Part shown: piece by piece, positions 17,581 to 26,561 of the stretch | How positions within the stretch are numbered: the stretch's first letter is position 1 | Layout: each line of letters starts with the position of its first letter | Source: Thermoguttaceae bacterium | GTDB lineage: Bacteria; Planctomycetota; Planctomycetia; Pirellulales; Thermoguttaceae | Assembly (NCBI GenBank): GCA_017550965.1 | Contig: JAFZNK010000107.1 | Span: 1 to 54,133 of the forward strand | Length of the DNA: 54,133 bases | Direction of reading: 5' to 3' | Position numbers and translations under genes: made by a program | Notes under the pieces: model-generated | What the model was told of the DNA's origin: nothing | The model's database searches: none | What the model saw: only the letters and a program-made list of their open reading frames with translations

Positions 17581-17732
17581 ATCGCGACGCCGTTCCGCTC
17601 AAACGTTCAAAGACGGTTGAGCGCGGATTGTCGAGGCGTTGGATTTTTACGCAAAAAAATAGCGACGTCTTTTATACAAATAATCCACGCAGTCGTCGCG
17701 GATCATTCATCCATTAAGGATTGACGGACTAA

Positions 17733-19910
17733 ATGGTCAGAAGACGTCAAACGGATCTTGGAATTCTGTTTCAAGAGGCGTTGCGAGAACGTATCGGCGA
17801 GAAAAGACACCAGTACTGGTTCGCCACGGGCGTTCGTTTCGCCTTTGAGGGCTCGGAGCTCTCCGTTGAGGTCGACACCCCTTTTATGGTCGACTGGATC
17901 GTGAATTCCGGATACGTTCATATATTCGAACAGATCGGGCGGGAGCTCTTTGCGACCGAGATTAATGTAAAAATCTCGCTCAAAGGGTCGGAGGGAGCGT
18001 ACGTTCCGACGTCGCCTCGTCCCGCCGCGTCTCCCGCCGATTTATTCTCTCTTGACCCTTCGGCTCAGCTCGTCTCTTCCTCTGTTGAAAACGCCGCGCG
18101 CCAATCGGCTCCGGCCGCTCCCGTCGACCCCGCGCCTTCCGCCCCTCCCAAGCGCAAGCGCGGACGTCCGAGGAAGAATCCCGTTCCGGAACCCGCTCTG
18201 GCAAGCGCCCCCGTCCAAACCGCGCCCGTTCAGGACTCTCTCTTCGACCTTCCGTCGACGGAATTCGACGTTCTCTCGAACGATCGACGCGTTCTCGACT
18301 GGTCTTCCTCCGCGCCGTACGCCGCGCCCGTCCAGGCGCCCCCCAAGCGCAAACGCGGGCGTCCGAGGAAAAACCCCGCCCCGGAACGCGAGTCGGCAAG
18401 CGTCCGTCCGGAACCCGTCGACGCGCTCCCGGCGCCCGCCTCTCCCAATCTGGCGCCGCGATCGTTTATCGACGTCTATCAGACGGAGCAACGACGGCAG
18501 GATTTGAACGCTCAAAACGCGCTTGCCAACCCGCGTTACGCCAATCCCGTCGGCGTCGACCTGTCCGAATCGGAACGCGCCGCGTGGGCGGTCGGCGATT
18601 TCGACGCGAGCGACGCCGAAACGCTCGTTCAACCTCGCGTCGACGCGATCTCGGGCGGTCCGGCCCCGCGGCCTTTCTCCTATTCCCAGCAGGAGCCGCG
18701 CCGTCGCGGCAGGCCCAAAGGCTCGACGAACCGCAAGCCGGCGAACGTCGAACAACGCGCGCTTTTCCCATCCGTCGAGGACGACGAGGAAGAGGAAGTC
18801 TCGCGCGACTCGCGCGGATTCAACGTCGTCGCGCGGCCCAGAGAGCCGGCGCGCGTCCGCGCGGAAGTCGGCGTCGTGCGTTTCGCCTCGTTAAACACGT
18901 TTATCGAAGGCTTTTCGAACCGATTTGCGCGCCGCGTTCTGGACGTCGCGATCACGCAGCCCGGCGCGATGAACCCGGTGTTCGTTCACGGTCCGACCAG
19001 CGTCGGCAAGACGCATCTTCTCGAGGGAATTTGCGACGCGTACTCGCGCATGCCCGGCGCGAGACCGCCCCTCTACATGACGTCCGAACAATTCACGTCC
19101 GCGTTCATTCACAGTCTTCGCGGCGGCGGAACGTTTCGCGACCGATTCAGGAACATTTCGCTCTTCGCGCTCGACGACGTTCATTTCCTCGAAGGCAAGA
19201 CGTCGACGCAGACGGAACTCCTCAACGTTCTGGATTTCCTGCGTTCGGCGGGCGTTCAAATCGTCTTTTCCGCCAACAAGCCGCTCAACGAACTCACGAA
19301 ACTGCGCGGCGAACTCACGACGCGTATCGAAAGCGGGGTCGTTTGCCCCATTAAGAACCCGGAACGCGAAACGCTCGCGCTGATCCTGCGCCAGATGGCG
19401 ATCGAAAGAAACATGATCGTCGGCGACGACGTGTGCCGATACGTCGTCTCGCGATTCGCCACGCACGCGCGCCAGCTGTCCGGAGCGCTCAACCGTCTTT
19501 TGGCGACTCAGCTGACGACCGGCATGCCGATCAATCTGGAATTGGCGCGCGAAGCGCTCGCCGACCTTGCCGCGTCGAATCTCCGTAGCGTCCGATTAGA
19601 CGACGTCGAACGCGTCGTTCAGGAAGTCTTCGGACTGGAGTCGAACGCGCTCAAATCGTCTTCGCGCGCGAAAAAATGCGCCGACCCCAGAGCCGTCGCC
19701 ATGTGGATCGCCAGAAAACACACGCGCGCCGCGCTCGCGGAAATCGGAAATTTCTTCGGCGGCAGAAAACACAGCGCCGTTCTTTCCGCGCAGAAAAAAG
19801 TCGACGCCTGGATCGAAACCAACGAAACTCTCGACGCCGCCGGCGCGCCGATCTCCGTCAACGAAGCGATCGAACGCGTCGAACGCGCCCTCTCGTATCC
19901 GCGCCAGTAA
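17733..19910 (+). CDS. dnaA: chromosomal replication initiator DnaA with AT-hook linker
   Basis: The protein opens DNA at the replication origin. Domain I spans about 1-85. Domain III is the AAA+ core: Walker A GPTSVGKTHLL (420-430), Walker B LFALDDVHF (477-485), sensor 1 around IVFSANKPLNE, and an arginine-finger region near ELTTRIES. Domain IV has the DnaA signature region ALAEIGNFFGGRKHSAVLSA (667-686). At 725 aa it is much longer than the usual ~450. The excess is domain II (about 86-375), rich in Pro, Ala and acid, carrying three AT-hook cores: KRKRGRPRKNP at 140-150 and 205-215, and RRRGRPKG at 323-330. AT-hooks bind the minor groove of AT-rich DNA. The first two come from a DNA duplication 195 bp apart. 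dnaN is not adjacent. Confidence 0.92.
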   Translation: MVRRRQTDLGILFQEALRERIGEKRHQYWFATGVRFAFEGSELSVEVDTPFMVDWIVNSGYVHIFEQIGRELFATEINVKISLKGSEGAYVPTSPRPAASPADLFSLDPSAQLVSSSVENAARQSAPAAPVDPAPSAPPKRKRGRPRKNPVPEPALASAPVQTAPVQDSLFDLPSTEFDVLSNDRRVLDWSSSAPYAAPVQAPPKRKRGRPRKNPAPERESASVRPEPVDALPAPASPNLAPRSFIDVYQTEQRRQDLNAQNALANPRYANPVGVDLSESERAAWAVGDFDASDAETLVQPRVDAISGGPAPRPFSYSQQEPRRRGRPKGSTNRKPANVEQRALFPSVEDDEEEEVSRDSRGFNVVARPREPARVRAEVGVVRFASLNTFIEGFSNRFARRVLDVAITQPGAMNPVFVHGPTSVGKTHLLEGICDAYSRMPGARPPLYMTSEQFTSAFIHSLRGGGTFRDRFRNISLFALDDVHFLEGKTSTQTELLNVLDFLRSAGVQIVFSANKPLNELTKLRGELTTRIESGVVCPIKNPERETLALILRQMAIERNMIVGDDVCRYVVSRFATHARQLSGALNRLLATQLTTGMPINLELAREALADLAASNLRSVRLDDVERVVQEVFGLESNALKSSSRAKKCADPRAVAMWIARKHTRAALAEIGNFFGGRKHSAVLSAQKKVDAWIETNETLDAAGAPISVNEAIERVERALSYPRQ

Positions 19911-19969
19911 CCAGCCGCGCCGCAAGCGGGTTGATTCTCCAAAATTATCGCGTCGCCGACCCTAATAGA

Positions 19970-20019
19970 AAACGCGCGAACGTCTTTCGACAATGAAAAA
20001 CGTTCGCGCGTTTGCTTTT
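19970..20019. terminator. bidirectional terminator between dnaA and pheT
   Basis: AAACGCGCGAACG (19970-19982) pairs perfectly with CGTTCGCGCGTTT (20001-20013), followed by GCTTTTC on the plus strand; the minus side has an A/T-rich flank too. It lies between convergent dnaA and pheT. Confidence 0.8.
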
Positions 20020-20050
20020 CAATCGACGTCGTTTAACGTCGCCCGCGTTC

Positions 20051-22486
20051 TCAGCGCAGCGAAATTTCGTTCGCTTTGAGGAAGTCGAGGAATTTTTGGT
20101 GGAAATCTTCAATTTCCGCGCCGGAAAGGGTGTGGTCGGAGGCGCCGATTTCATATCGGAACGAATAGCTGCCCATGCCCTTGTCCATTCCCTTGCCTTT
20201 GTAAGAAGTTAAGAACGAACGCTTAAGAATAAGCGGGTGCGCGAATTCGTCGAGTTTCGCCGACAGCCCTTCGTATCCGGATTCAAGCGGCCAGACCAGC
20301 GAGAAATCCTGCCACGAGCCGGGGAATTTCGACGGCTCCGCAAAGCGATACGTCGGGTAGATCGAGCCGGAGAACTTGTCGAGCTCGATTTCAAACCAAA
20401 CGACCTGCCCTCCTTCGGGCGACACGACCGCGAGCGTCTGCTTGTCGAGAACGCCCAACGCGCCGATTTTGACGTCGCCGCTGTAAATCTCGACCGAATA
20501 ATCGACTTTTTGCCACGGCGTCTTGTCTTCTTTGGTCGCGACAAATTTCAATTCGTCGTTCGACTGCGTGAAGACTTTGCCGACGTCTTCGAGCGCCGCT
20601 TTGATTTCCAGATAATGGTCTTCGAGGGAAACGCCCGACTGTACGAAACTTACGCCCGCAAGACGGCGTTCTTCGCGGCACTTTTCCGCGCTGTCGACCG
20701 GCTTGCGCTGATCGTCGACCGCGCCTTTGAGGAAGTAGACGTGCCCGAGTTCGAACATGCGGAACGAATCGCGGAACGGACGGTTCTTCGCCACGAGCGC
20801 AAGCAAATTCGGAACGAGCGTCGTGCGCATCTTCGATTCGTAAGGCGCGACGGGATTGAGCAGCTGGAGCGTTTCGCCCGGCTCGAATCCGAGTTTGGCG
20901 AGCCAGTTGTCGTTAAACCACCCGTAATTATGGACTTCCAGGAACCCGTACCCGGCCGCGAGCATGCGTCGCGCGCGATGTTCCAACTTGATATATTCTT
21001 CGACGAACAACGGCTTCAACGGCGCGACCGGAAGGACCGGCTCGATGTTGTCGAATCCGAAAATACGCGTAACTTCTTCGACGATATCTTCTTCGATCGA
21101 AATATCTTTTTTACTTCGGAACGACGGAACGCCCACGCGAAGGGTTCCGTCCGGCAGGAAGTCGGCTTCAAATTGAATCGAGCGCAAAATTTCGAGCGTC
21201 TTTTCCTGCGGGAAATCGACGCCGACCAGAGCGTTCATGCGCCCCGGCGCGAGTTCGATGTAGCGCGTCTCGTCCTGCAAATCGCCCGCGAGCGAATAAC
21301 GCGTCTCGACCTTAAACGGAACGCCCGACTCTTCGAGCAAGTTCAAAATGCGTTCGGTCCCGACCTTGACGTTTGCCGGCGGCTGCGTCTTTTCGTAACG
21401 TTGCGACGCGTCGGTGCGAAGGTTGAGTCGGCCGGACGTCTTGCGAATACGCTCGGCGCGGAAGTTCGCGGACTCGAGCATGACGCGCGTCGTCTTCTCG
21501 GTGATTTCCGTTTCCAGACCGCCCATGACGCCCGCGATCGCGACCGGCTTGTCCCCGTCGCAAATCATCATGTCTTCGGGGATCATTTTGCGTTCGACGC
21601 CGTCGAGCGTCTGGAAGACGCCCTCTTTGCCCATCGGCGCGACGCGAATATTCGACACGAGATCCGCGTCGAACGCGTGCGTCGGCTGACCGAGTTCCAG
21701 ACTGACGTAGTTCGTCAGGTCGACGAGAAGATCGATCGTCTTCTGCCCCAGCGCGTGAAGACGGCGCTGCATCTTAATCGGCGAAGGAACGCGCGTCGAA
21801 TTCGCCTCGATACTAAAGGCGATTCCCGAATAACACACGCAGTTTTCGTCTTCGATCGCCACGGGAAACGCTGGCAAATCCTTATATTGGTCGACGTTAT
21901 GGCGCGGATACGGCTTGAGTTCGCGATGAAAAACCGCCGCGAGTTCGCGCGCGAATCCGTAGTGGCCCCAGAGGTCGGGTCGGTGCGTCAGGCTCTTGTT
22001 GTCGATTTCAATAAGGACGTCGGTCGAAGGGACGTAGTCGGAAAACGGCGCGCCGACTTTCGTGTCGGCGGGGCATTCGAACAGAATCTCGTGCCAGGAG
22101 CTCATGCCGAGTTCGGCGGCGCTGCACAAAATACCTTCACTCGCATGTCCGTAGACTTCCGACTTCTCGATTTTCTTCTCGCCAAGCGCGACTCCGGCGG
22201 GCGCGAAGGGCGCTTTCAGGCCGACGCGCGCGTTTTTCGCGCCGCACACCGTCTGGAACGTCTTGTCGCCGCAATTGACTTTGCACAGCGTTCGCGTCTT
22301 GCCGTCGGGCGTTTCAAACGGCTCGGCGGAGACGATCTCGCCGACCAAAACGCCGTCGACGTAACGCGTAATTGTAGACACGCCTTCGACTTCCGCCGTC
22401 GCCATCGTCAGCTTGTCCGCGACGTCCTTCGGATCGACGTCCGAAATGTCGACGAAATCAGAAATCCAGTCAAGAGAAATAAACAT
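20051..22486 (-). CDS. pheT: phenylalanyl-tRNA synthetase beta subunit
   Basis: The 811-aa protein is the beta chain of the alpha2-beta2 enzyme that charges tRNA-Phe. Visible domains are an N-terminal tRNA-binding OB fold (VGEIVSAEPFETPDGKTRTL, about residues 47-66), the B3/B4 editing module, B5, a catalytic-like core that lacks the active residues by family rule, and a C-terminal anticodon-binding domain beginning near YPTYRFAEPSKFPG. Length is normal. AGAGGT precedes the ATG. pheS is not in the window; the two genes are usually adjacent. It follows argF by 72 bp on the same strand with no terminator seen, so it may share the arginine transcript. Confidence 0.96.
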   Translation of the reverse strand: MFISLDWISDFVDISDVDPKDVADKLTMATAEVEGVSTITRYVDGVLVGEIVSAEPFETPDGKTRTLCKVNCGDKTFQTVCGAKNARVGLKAPFAPAGVALGEKKIEKSEVYGHASEGILCSAAELGMSSWHEILFECPADTKVGAPFSDYVPSTDVLIEIDNKSLTHRPDLWGHYGFARELAAVFHRELKPYPRHNVDQYKDLPAFPVAIEDENCVCYSGIAFSIEANSTRVPSPIKMQRRLHALGQKTIDLLVDLTNYVSLELGQPTHAFDADLVSNIRVAPMGKEGVFQTLDGVERKMIPEDMMICDGDKPVAIAGVMGGLETEITEKTTRVMLESANFRAERIRKTSGRLNLRTDASQRYEKTQPPANVKVGTERILNLLEESGVPFKVETRYSLAGDLQDETRYIELAPGRMNALVGVDFPQEKTLEILRSIQFEADFLPDGTLRVGVPSFRSKKDISIEEDIVEEVTRIFGFDNIEPVLPVAPLKPLFVEEYIKLEHRARRMLAAGYGFLEVHNYGWFNDNWLAKLGFEPGETLQLLNPVAPYESKMRTTLVPNLLALVAKNRPFRDSFRMFELGHVYFLKGAVDDQRKPVDSAEKCREERRLAGVSFVQSGVSLEDHYLEIKAALEDVGKVFTQSNDELKFVATKEDKTPWQKVDYSVEIYSGDVKIGALGVLDKQTLAVVSPEGGQVVWFEIELDKFSGSIYPTYRFAEPSKFPGSWQDFSLVWPLESGYEGLSAKLDEFAHPLILKRSFLTSYKGKGMDKGMGSYSFRYEIGASDHTLSGAEIEDFHQKFLDFLKANEISLR

Positions 22487-22558
22487 AACGACCTCTTTAT
22501 CGCGCTGTTACGCAAACGACCAATAAGTAAAATTATTGTCGACTTTCAGTTAGTAAAA

Positions 22559-23485
22559 TCAATCTTCAAGCAGCCAGACGAGCAGACCCTTTTGGGCGTG
22601 CATACGATTGGCCGCCTCTTCGACGACGCGGCTTTGCGCGGAATCGATCACCTCGTCGGTAACTTCCAGACCGCGTCGCGCCGGCAGGCAGTGCAGGAAA
22701 ATCGCGTCTTTGCGCGCCAGGCTCATGAGCTCGGCGTTGACCTGATACGGCTTGAACACGGCCAGGCGCTCCTTCTCTTCGCTCTCCTGCCCCATGCTGA
22801 CCCAAACGTCGGTGTAAATCGCGCGCGATCCGCGAACCGCTTCGCGAGGATCTTCGATCAGGACCAACTCGAAGCCGGGCTGACGCTGAGCGGTGAACGC
22901 TTCGATCTCCTCGGACGTGAATTGATACCCTTTCGGCGAAGAAACGACGATTTTGCAGCCGAGCATCGCGCACGCTTCGATCAGGCTCGCGGCGACGTTG
23001 TTCGAATCGCCGACCCACGTGATCGTAACGTCGTCGAACGAACCGAATTCCTCCTTGATCGTGAGCATGTCGGCAAGCGCCTGACACGGATGCGCTTTGT
23101 CGGTAAGCGCGTTGATCACGGGAACCGACGAATACTTCGCGAATTCCTGAACCGTTTCGTGTTTCTTCGCGCGGAAGCTGATGCAGTCGACCATCGAACT
23201 CAGAACGCGCGACACGTCGGGAATCGACTCGCGTTTGCCAAGCCCGATATGCTGTTCTTCAAGAAGCATCGAGCCGCCGCCAAGGTGAGTCATGCCCGCC
23301 TCGAAACTCACGCGCGTGCGCAGCGACATTTTTTCAAAAATCAAACCGAGCACTTTGCCGTCGAGACGCTTGGGACGAACGCCCTTGAAGAAATCGGCTT
23401 TGATCTCTTCGGCGAGACTTAAGATCGTTTTTAATTCTTCGACGTCGACGTCGGCGAGGGTTAATAAGTGGCGCAAAGGTTTCAT
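22559..23485 (-). CDS. argF: ornithine carbamoyltransferase
   Basis: The 308-aa enzyme makes citrulline from ornithine and carbamoyl phosphate in arginine synthesis. The carbamoyl-phosphate loop is SLRTR (54-58), where most family members have STRTR. HPCQAL is present in the middle (AHPCQALADM), and the ornithine loop HCLPA is at 265-269. The arginine context supports OTCase over aspartate carbamoyltransferase. Its start lies 3 bp after the argD stop, so the two are translationally close. Length is typical. Confidence 0.95.
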   Translation of the reverse strand: MKPLRHLLTLADVDVEELKTILSLAEEIKADFFKGVRPKRLDGKVLGLIFEKMSLRTRVSFEAGMTHLGGGSMLLEEQHIGLGKRESIPDVSRVLSSMVDCISFRAKKHETVQEFAKYSSVPVINALTDKAHPCQALADMLTIKEEFGSFDDVTITWVGDSNNVAASLIEACAMLGCKIVVSSPKGYQFTSEEIEAFTAQRQPGFELVLIEDPREAVRGSRAIYTDVWVSMGQESEEKERLAVFKPYQVNAELMSLARKDAIFLHCLPARRGLEVTDEVIDSAQSRVVEEAANRMHAQKGLLVWLLED

Positions 23486-23488
23486 CGA

Positions 23489-24676
23489 TCACGCTCCCTT
23501 CTTTAAAGCGGCTTCGAGGATATCCAGACCTTCGTCAAAGACCTCGAACGGAGTGTTGACCGCAGGCAACAAACGAATGACTTTGCCGTGCGTACAGTTA
23601 ATGAGCAGACGTTCTTCCATACAACGTTGAACGAAACACGATCCTTCGATTTTGAGTTCGAGCCCGATCATCGCGCCGACGCCGCGAACTTCCTGGATTA
23701 TATCCATTTCGTCCTTCCATTTCGTCATGCGTTCTTTGGCGCGCTTTTCAATTTCTTTCGCGCGTTCGAGCAATCCCTCTTCTTCGACCATCTTAATCGT
23801 CGCGATACCGGCGGCGGCGGCGATCGGATTGCCCCCGAACGTCGACGCGTGCATTCCCTTGCGCAAACTCGGCGCAAACTCCTGTTTGCACAGCATCGCG
23901 CCCGCGGCGACTCCGCTGCAGATCGTCTTGGCCAACGTCATGACGTCCGGAACGACGTTGAAATGCTGATACGCGAACCATTCGCCGGTTCGACCGCAGC
24001 CCGCCTGAACTTCGTCGAAGATTAAAACCAGGCCGTGTTTGTCGCAAAGCGCGCGAAGCCCCTGGAGGAATTCGAGCGACGGAATATTGACGCCCCCTTC
24101 TCCCTGGATCGGTTCGAGCATAATACCCGCGGTTTCCTCGTCGATCGCCGCTTCCACGCCCGCAAGGTCGTTGTAGTTGCAATAGACGAAGCCGGGCAGG
24201 AGCGGTTCGAGCCCGTCGTGGTATTTCTGCTGAGCCGTCGCGGTTACGGTCGCCATCGTCCGCCCGTGGAACGAGTTGTAGAACGTAATGATCTTGTATT
24301 TGCCTTTCGGGGTGTGCAAACGCGTCAGCTTAATCGCCGCTTCGTTCGCTTCCGCGCCGGAGTTGCAGAAGAACGCCTTGCCGCCGAAACTGCGTTCCGA
24401 CAACATCTGCGCCCAAACCCCCTGCTCTTCCGTGTGCCAGCTGTTGGGCACGTGAATCAGGCGCTCGACCTGTTCCTGCAGCGCTTTCACGACCGGCTTG
24501 GGACAATGCCCAAACATGTTGCACCCCCAGCCGGGGAAGAAGTCGATATAACGTTCGCCTTCCGCGTCCCAAATAAACGGGCCTTCGCCGCGCACGAGCG
24601 CAACGGGATAACGCGTGTAATTCGGAATAACGTACTGGTCGAAAAGCGAAATAATCTCTTGCGAACTTCTGGCCAT
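23489..24676 (-). CDS. argD: acetylornithine aminotransferase
   Basis: The 395-aa class III PLP aminotransferase converts N-acetylglutamate semialdehyde to N-acetylornithine. Seen are the phosphate-binding NSGAEANEAAIKLTR (105-119), FHGRT (136-140), the cofactor-ring region IFDEVQAGCGRTG (219-231), and the Schiff-base Lys250 in VMTLAKTICSG. Where most ArgD proteins have a glycine-rich AKALGGG, this one has AKTICSG, a mild departure. The gene lies between argB and argF on the same strand, which fixes its role better than sequence alone. Confidence 0.93.
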   Translation of the reverse strand: MARSSQEIISLFDQYVIPNYTRYPVALVRGEGPFIWDAEGERYIDFFPGWGCNMFGHCPKPVVKALQEQVERLIHVPNSWHTEEQGVWAQMLSERSFGGKAFFCNSGAEANEAAIKLTRLHTPKGKYKIITFYNSFHGRTMATVTATAQQKYHDGLEPLLPGFVYCNYNDLAGVEAAIDEETAGIMLEPIQGEGGVNIPSLEFLQGLRALCDKHGLVLIFDEVQAGCGRTGEWFAYQHFNVVPDVMTLAKTICSGVAAGAMLCKQEFAPSLRKGMHASTFGGNPIAAAAGIATIKMVEEEGLLERAKEIEKRAKERMTKWKDEMDIIQEVRGVGAMIGLELKIEGSCFVQRCMEERLLINCTHGKVIRLLPAVNTPFEVFDEGLDILEAALKKGA

Positions 24677-24762
24677 TTTATTTCAGCGTCGCCTGGCGAC
24701 GTTCCTGTTGGACGGACGGTAATATGTTCGAACTAAAAGACAAACGAAAAGCGACTTTGGCT

Positions 24763-25701
24763 TTAGGGACGTTTGTCGACGATTTCGGTTCCGACGCCCT
24801 GGCTCGTAAAGATTTCCAGAAGGATGGAGTGTCGGAGTCTTCCGTTGATAATGTGGACTTTTTCCACGCCGCGTTCGATCATCTTCAAACAAGACTGGAT
24901 TTTCGGAATCATGCCTCCGACGATCGCGCCGGACGAAAGCATTTTGCGCGCTTCTTCGGCGGTGAGGGAGCTGATCATCGACTCGGGATCGTTGGGATCG
25001 GTGCGCACGCCGTTGACTTCGCTCACGAAGATCAGCTTATTGGCGTGGAGCTCTTTGGCGACCTGCGTCGCGGCGACGTCGGCGTTGACGTTCAGGCCTT
25101 GTCGGCCGCCGTCGTCGACGAGCGTGTACGAGGGAATGATCGGAATGATTCCGCGATTGCAGCAGTCGAGAATCTTCTCGACGTCGACGCGCGTCACTTC
25201 CCCGACCCAGCCCAGGTCGACTTCTTCGCCGGAATCGTCTTTGATCGTCGTCTTCTGACCGTAGAGCACGTTGGAGTCGTAGGCGTCCGAAAGAGCCTTC
25301 GCCGAGCCCTGGAAGAACTCGATATCGCTAACGAGTTTGCCCGAGATCTGCTTCGCGAGAACTTCGCGCACGACGCCAAGCGTCGCTTCGTCGGTGTAAC
25401 GGCGCCCCTGAACGAATCGCGGAGCGACGCCCGCTTTGGTCATCGCCTGACTGATCGCCGGCCCTCCCCCGTGAACGACCACGGGCTTCATGCCGACCGT
25501 CTCCATGAAGACCAGATCGGTGATGAGGTGCGTCATCGCGTTTTCGTCTTCCATAAGACTCCCGCCCAGTTTGACGACGGTGATCTTGCCGCGATGCTCG
25601 CGAATCCACTTCATCGCCTCAATCAGGACGTCCGCCTTATGACTGGCTTCATGTTCGTTTTGAACGGTTTTGACTTGTTCAAGTTCAGTTTTAGGTTCCA
25701 T
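24763..25701 (-). CDS. argB: acetylglutamate kinase
   Basis: The 312-aa amino-acid kinase phosphorylates N-acetylglutamate, the second step of arginine synthesis. The N-terminal ATP-site KLGGSLM and the substrate loop VVVHGGGPAISQAM are clear. MIPKIQSCL near the C-terminus matches the conserved GGM.PK motif (GGMIPK). It heads the cluster argB-argD-argF. The N-terminal helix (residues 1-35) resembles the extension seen in arginine-inhibited hexameric kinases, suggesting feedback control, but that is inference. An 86-bp gap separates it from argD. Other arginine genes (argC, argJ, argG, argH) are not here. Confidence 0.94.
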   Translation of the reverse strand: MEPKTELEQVKTVQNEHEASHKADVLIEAMKWIREHRGKITVVKLGGSLMEDENAMTHLITDLVFMETVGMKPVVVHGGGPAISQAMTKAGVAPRFVQGRRYTDEATLGVVREVLAKQISGKLVSDIEFFQGSAKALSDAYDSNVLYGQKTTIKDDSGEEVDLGWVGEVTRVDVEKILDCCNRGIIPIIPSYTLVDDGGRQGLNVNADVAATQVAKELHANKLIFVSEVNGVRTDPNDPESMISSLTAEEARKMLSSGAIVGGMIPKIQSCLKMIERGVEKVHIINGRLRHSILLEIFTSQGVGTEIVDKRP

Positions 25702-25806
25702 CGCAGCCCGTAAAGACTCGTCGAAAACGCCGCGCTGACGCCGTCCGCGCGACGACCCGACAAAAGCTCAAAAGAAGCCGAAAATTTTCCGGCGATAAAA
25801 CAACAA

Positions 25807-25857
25807 AGGTTTTGCGTCTTAACGCGTCGTTACGAAACGCGATAATGCGCAAAACCT
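25807..25857 (-). terminator. probable terminator of rpsR
   Basis: AGGTTTTGCG (25807-25816) pairs with CGCAAAACCT (25848-25857) across a 31-nt loop. On the minus strand TTGTTGTTTT follows. It lies about 80 bp after the rpsR stop. Confidence 0.5.
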
Positions 25858-25934
25858 GCAATACCAACAGCGCTTGCGTCGCGTCGCCAAAACGATGAAC
25901 CGCCGGGCGACGCGCTTACGCCAATTTAATCGGC

Positions 25935-26216
25935 TCAGTCGCCGACGTACGGCATCAAAGCCATGAAACGAGCGCGTTTGACCGCCGCGGCGACAGCGTG
26001 CTGGCTGACGGCGGAACAACCGGTCTTACGACGGCTAATGATTTTGCCTTGACGGCTGGTGAGCTTCTTGAGAAGCTCGACGTCTTTGTAGTCGACGAAC
26101 ATCGGGCGCGGGCGCTTGCCGTCGATGAGCAACGGATCGCGTTTCTTGCTGTGGACCTTCGTCTTCGAACGTTTACGATTGATACGATTCTTTTTAAATG
26201 CCGGAGGTTTGGACAT
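25935..26216 (-). CDS. rpsR: 30S ribosomal protein S18
   Basis: The 93-aa protein is S18 of the small subunit. The core [20 protein letters not shown] is diagnostic, followed by [20 protein letters not shown] and [11 protein letters not shown], matching the RNA-binding C-terminus. The basic N-terminus ([20 protein letters not shown]) is longer than in E. coli. S18 normally sits with rpsF and rplI, but neither is here; the gene stands alone with its own promoter and a structured leader. Confidence 0.95.
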   Translation of the reverse strand: MSKPPAFKKNRINRKRSKTKVHSKKRDPLLIDGKRPRPMFVDYKDVELLKKLTSRQGKIISRRKTGCSAVSQHAVAAAVKRARFMALMPYVGD

Positions 26217-26281
26217 CTCTCTACCAAAAATTCTATGATTTGTTGTTTATATACGCCTACTTTGCGAGCGAACGCTATTAG

Positions 26282-26309
26282 GCGCCCGGCCCTTCCCGAA
26301 ATCGGGCGT
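26282..26309 (-). promoter_or_regulatory. alternative hairpins in the rpsR leader
   Basis: GCGCCCG (26282-26288) can pair with CGGGCGT (26303-26309), or CCCG (26295-26298) with CGGG (26303-26306). The two structures share the CGGG segment and exclude each other. They sit in the ~160-nt leader of rpsR, where ribosomal protein feedback would act. The rest of the gap 26217-26561 has no gene. Confidence 0.3.
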
Positions 26310-26382
26310 CAAACGGATCGCTGTGTTTGAGCCCGTCGACGGAGTCGAGGGAGTTTTCGCCAGGTCGGTTATACGAGACGCT

Positions 26383-26410
26383 AGTATAATCGAATTATTC
26401 TCGCCAACAA
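26383..26410 (-). promoter_or_regulatory. candidate promoter of rpsR
   Basis: On the minus strand TTGTTG (26405-26410) and TATACT (26383-26388) are spaced by 16 bp. Confidence 0.5.
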
Positions 26411-26468
26411 GGGGGGACGGCGATTTTTTCCCATATTTTTAGAGCGCGTCCGCCCCGGAAACGACGAA

Positions 26469-26500
26469 ACGCGAAGAAGCCCGCCGGGCCTTCTCCGCGT
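26469..26500 (-). terminator. imperfect hairpin after the GAF gene
   Basis: ACGCG-AAGAAG pairs with CTTCT-CGCGT with mismatches, around a CCCG/CGGG centre. On the minus strand TTTCGTCGTTT follows. It lies about 60 bp after the stop. Confidence 0.45.
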
Positions 26501-26561
26501 CCGATATGTTTCGGCTGAAATTGAAGAGAAGAACGTAAAACGACGCTCCAGGCGCCGACCG

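Noticed and set aside
17185..17732. Replication origin oriC
   Set aside because: Only one good DnaA box is present and dnaN is not adjacent; strand skew over the genome would be needed to decide.
20237..23422. 1061-codon open frame on the plus strand opposite pheT and argF
   Set aside because: It is antisense to two clear enzymes. The bias toward GAC, GTC, GCG and CGC codons keeps the opposite strand free of stops. It has no family motif.
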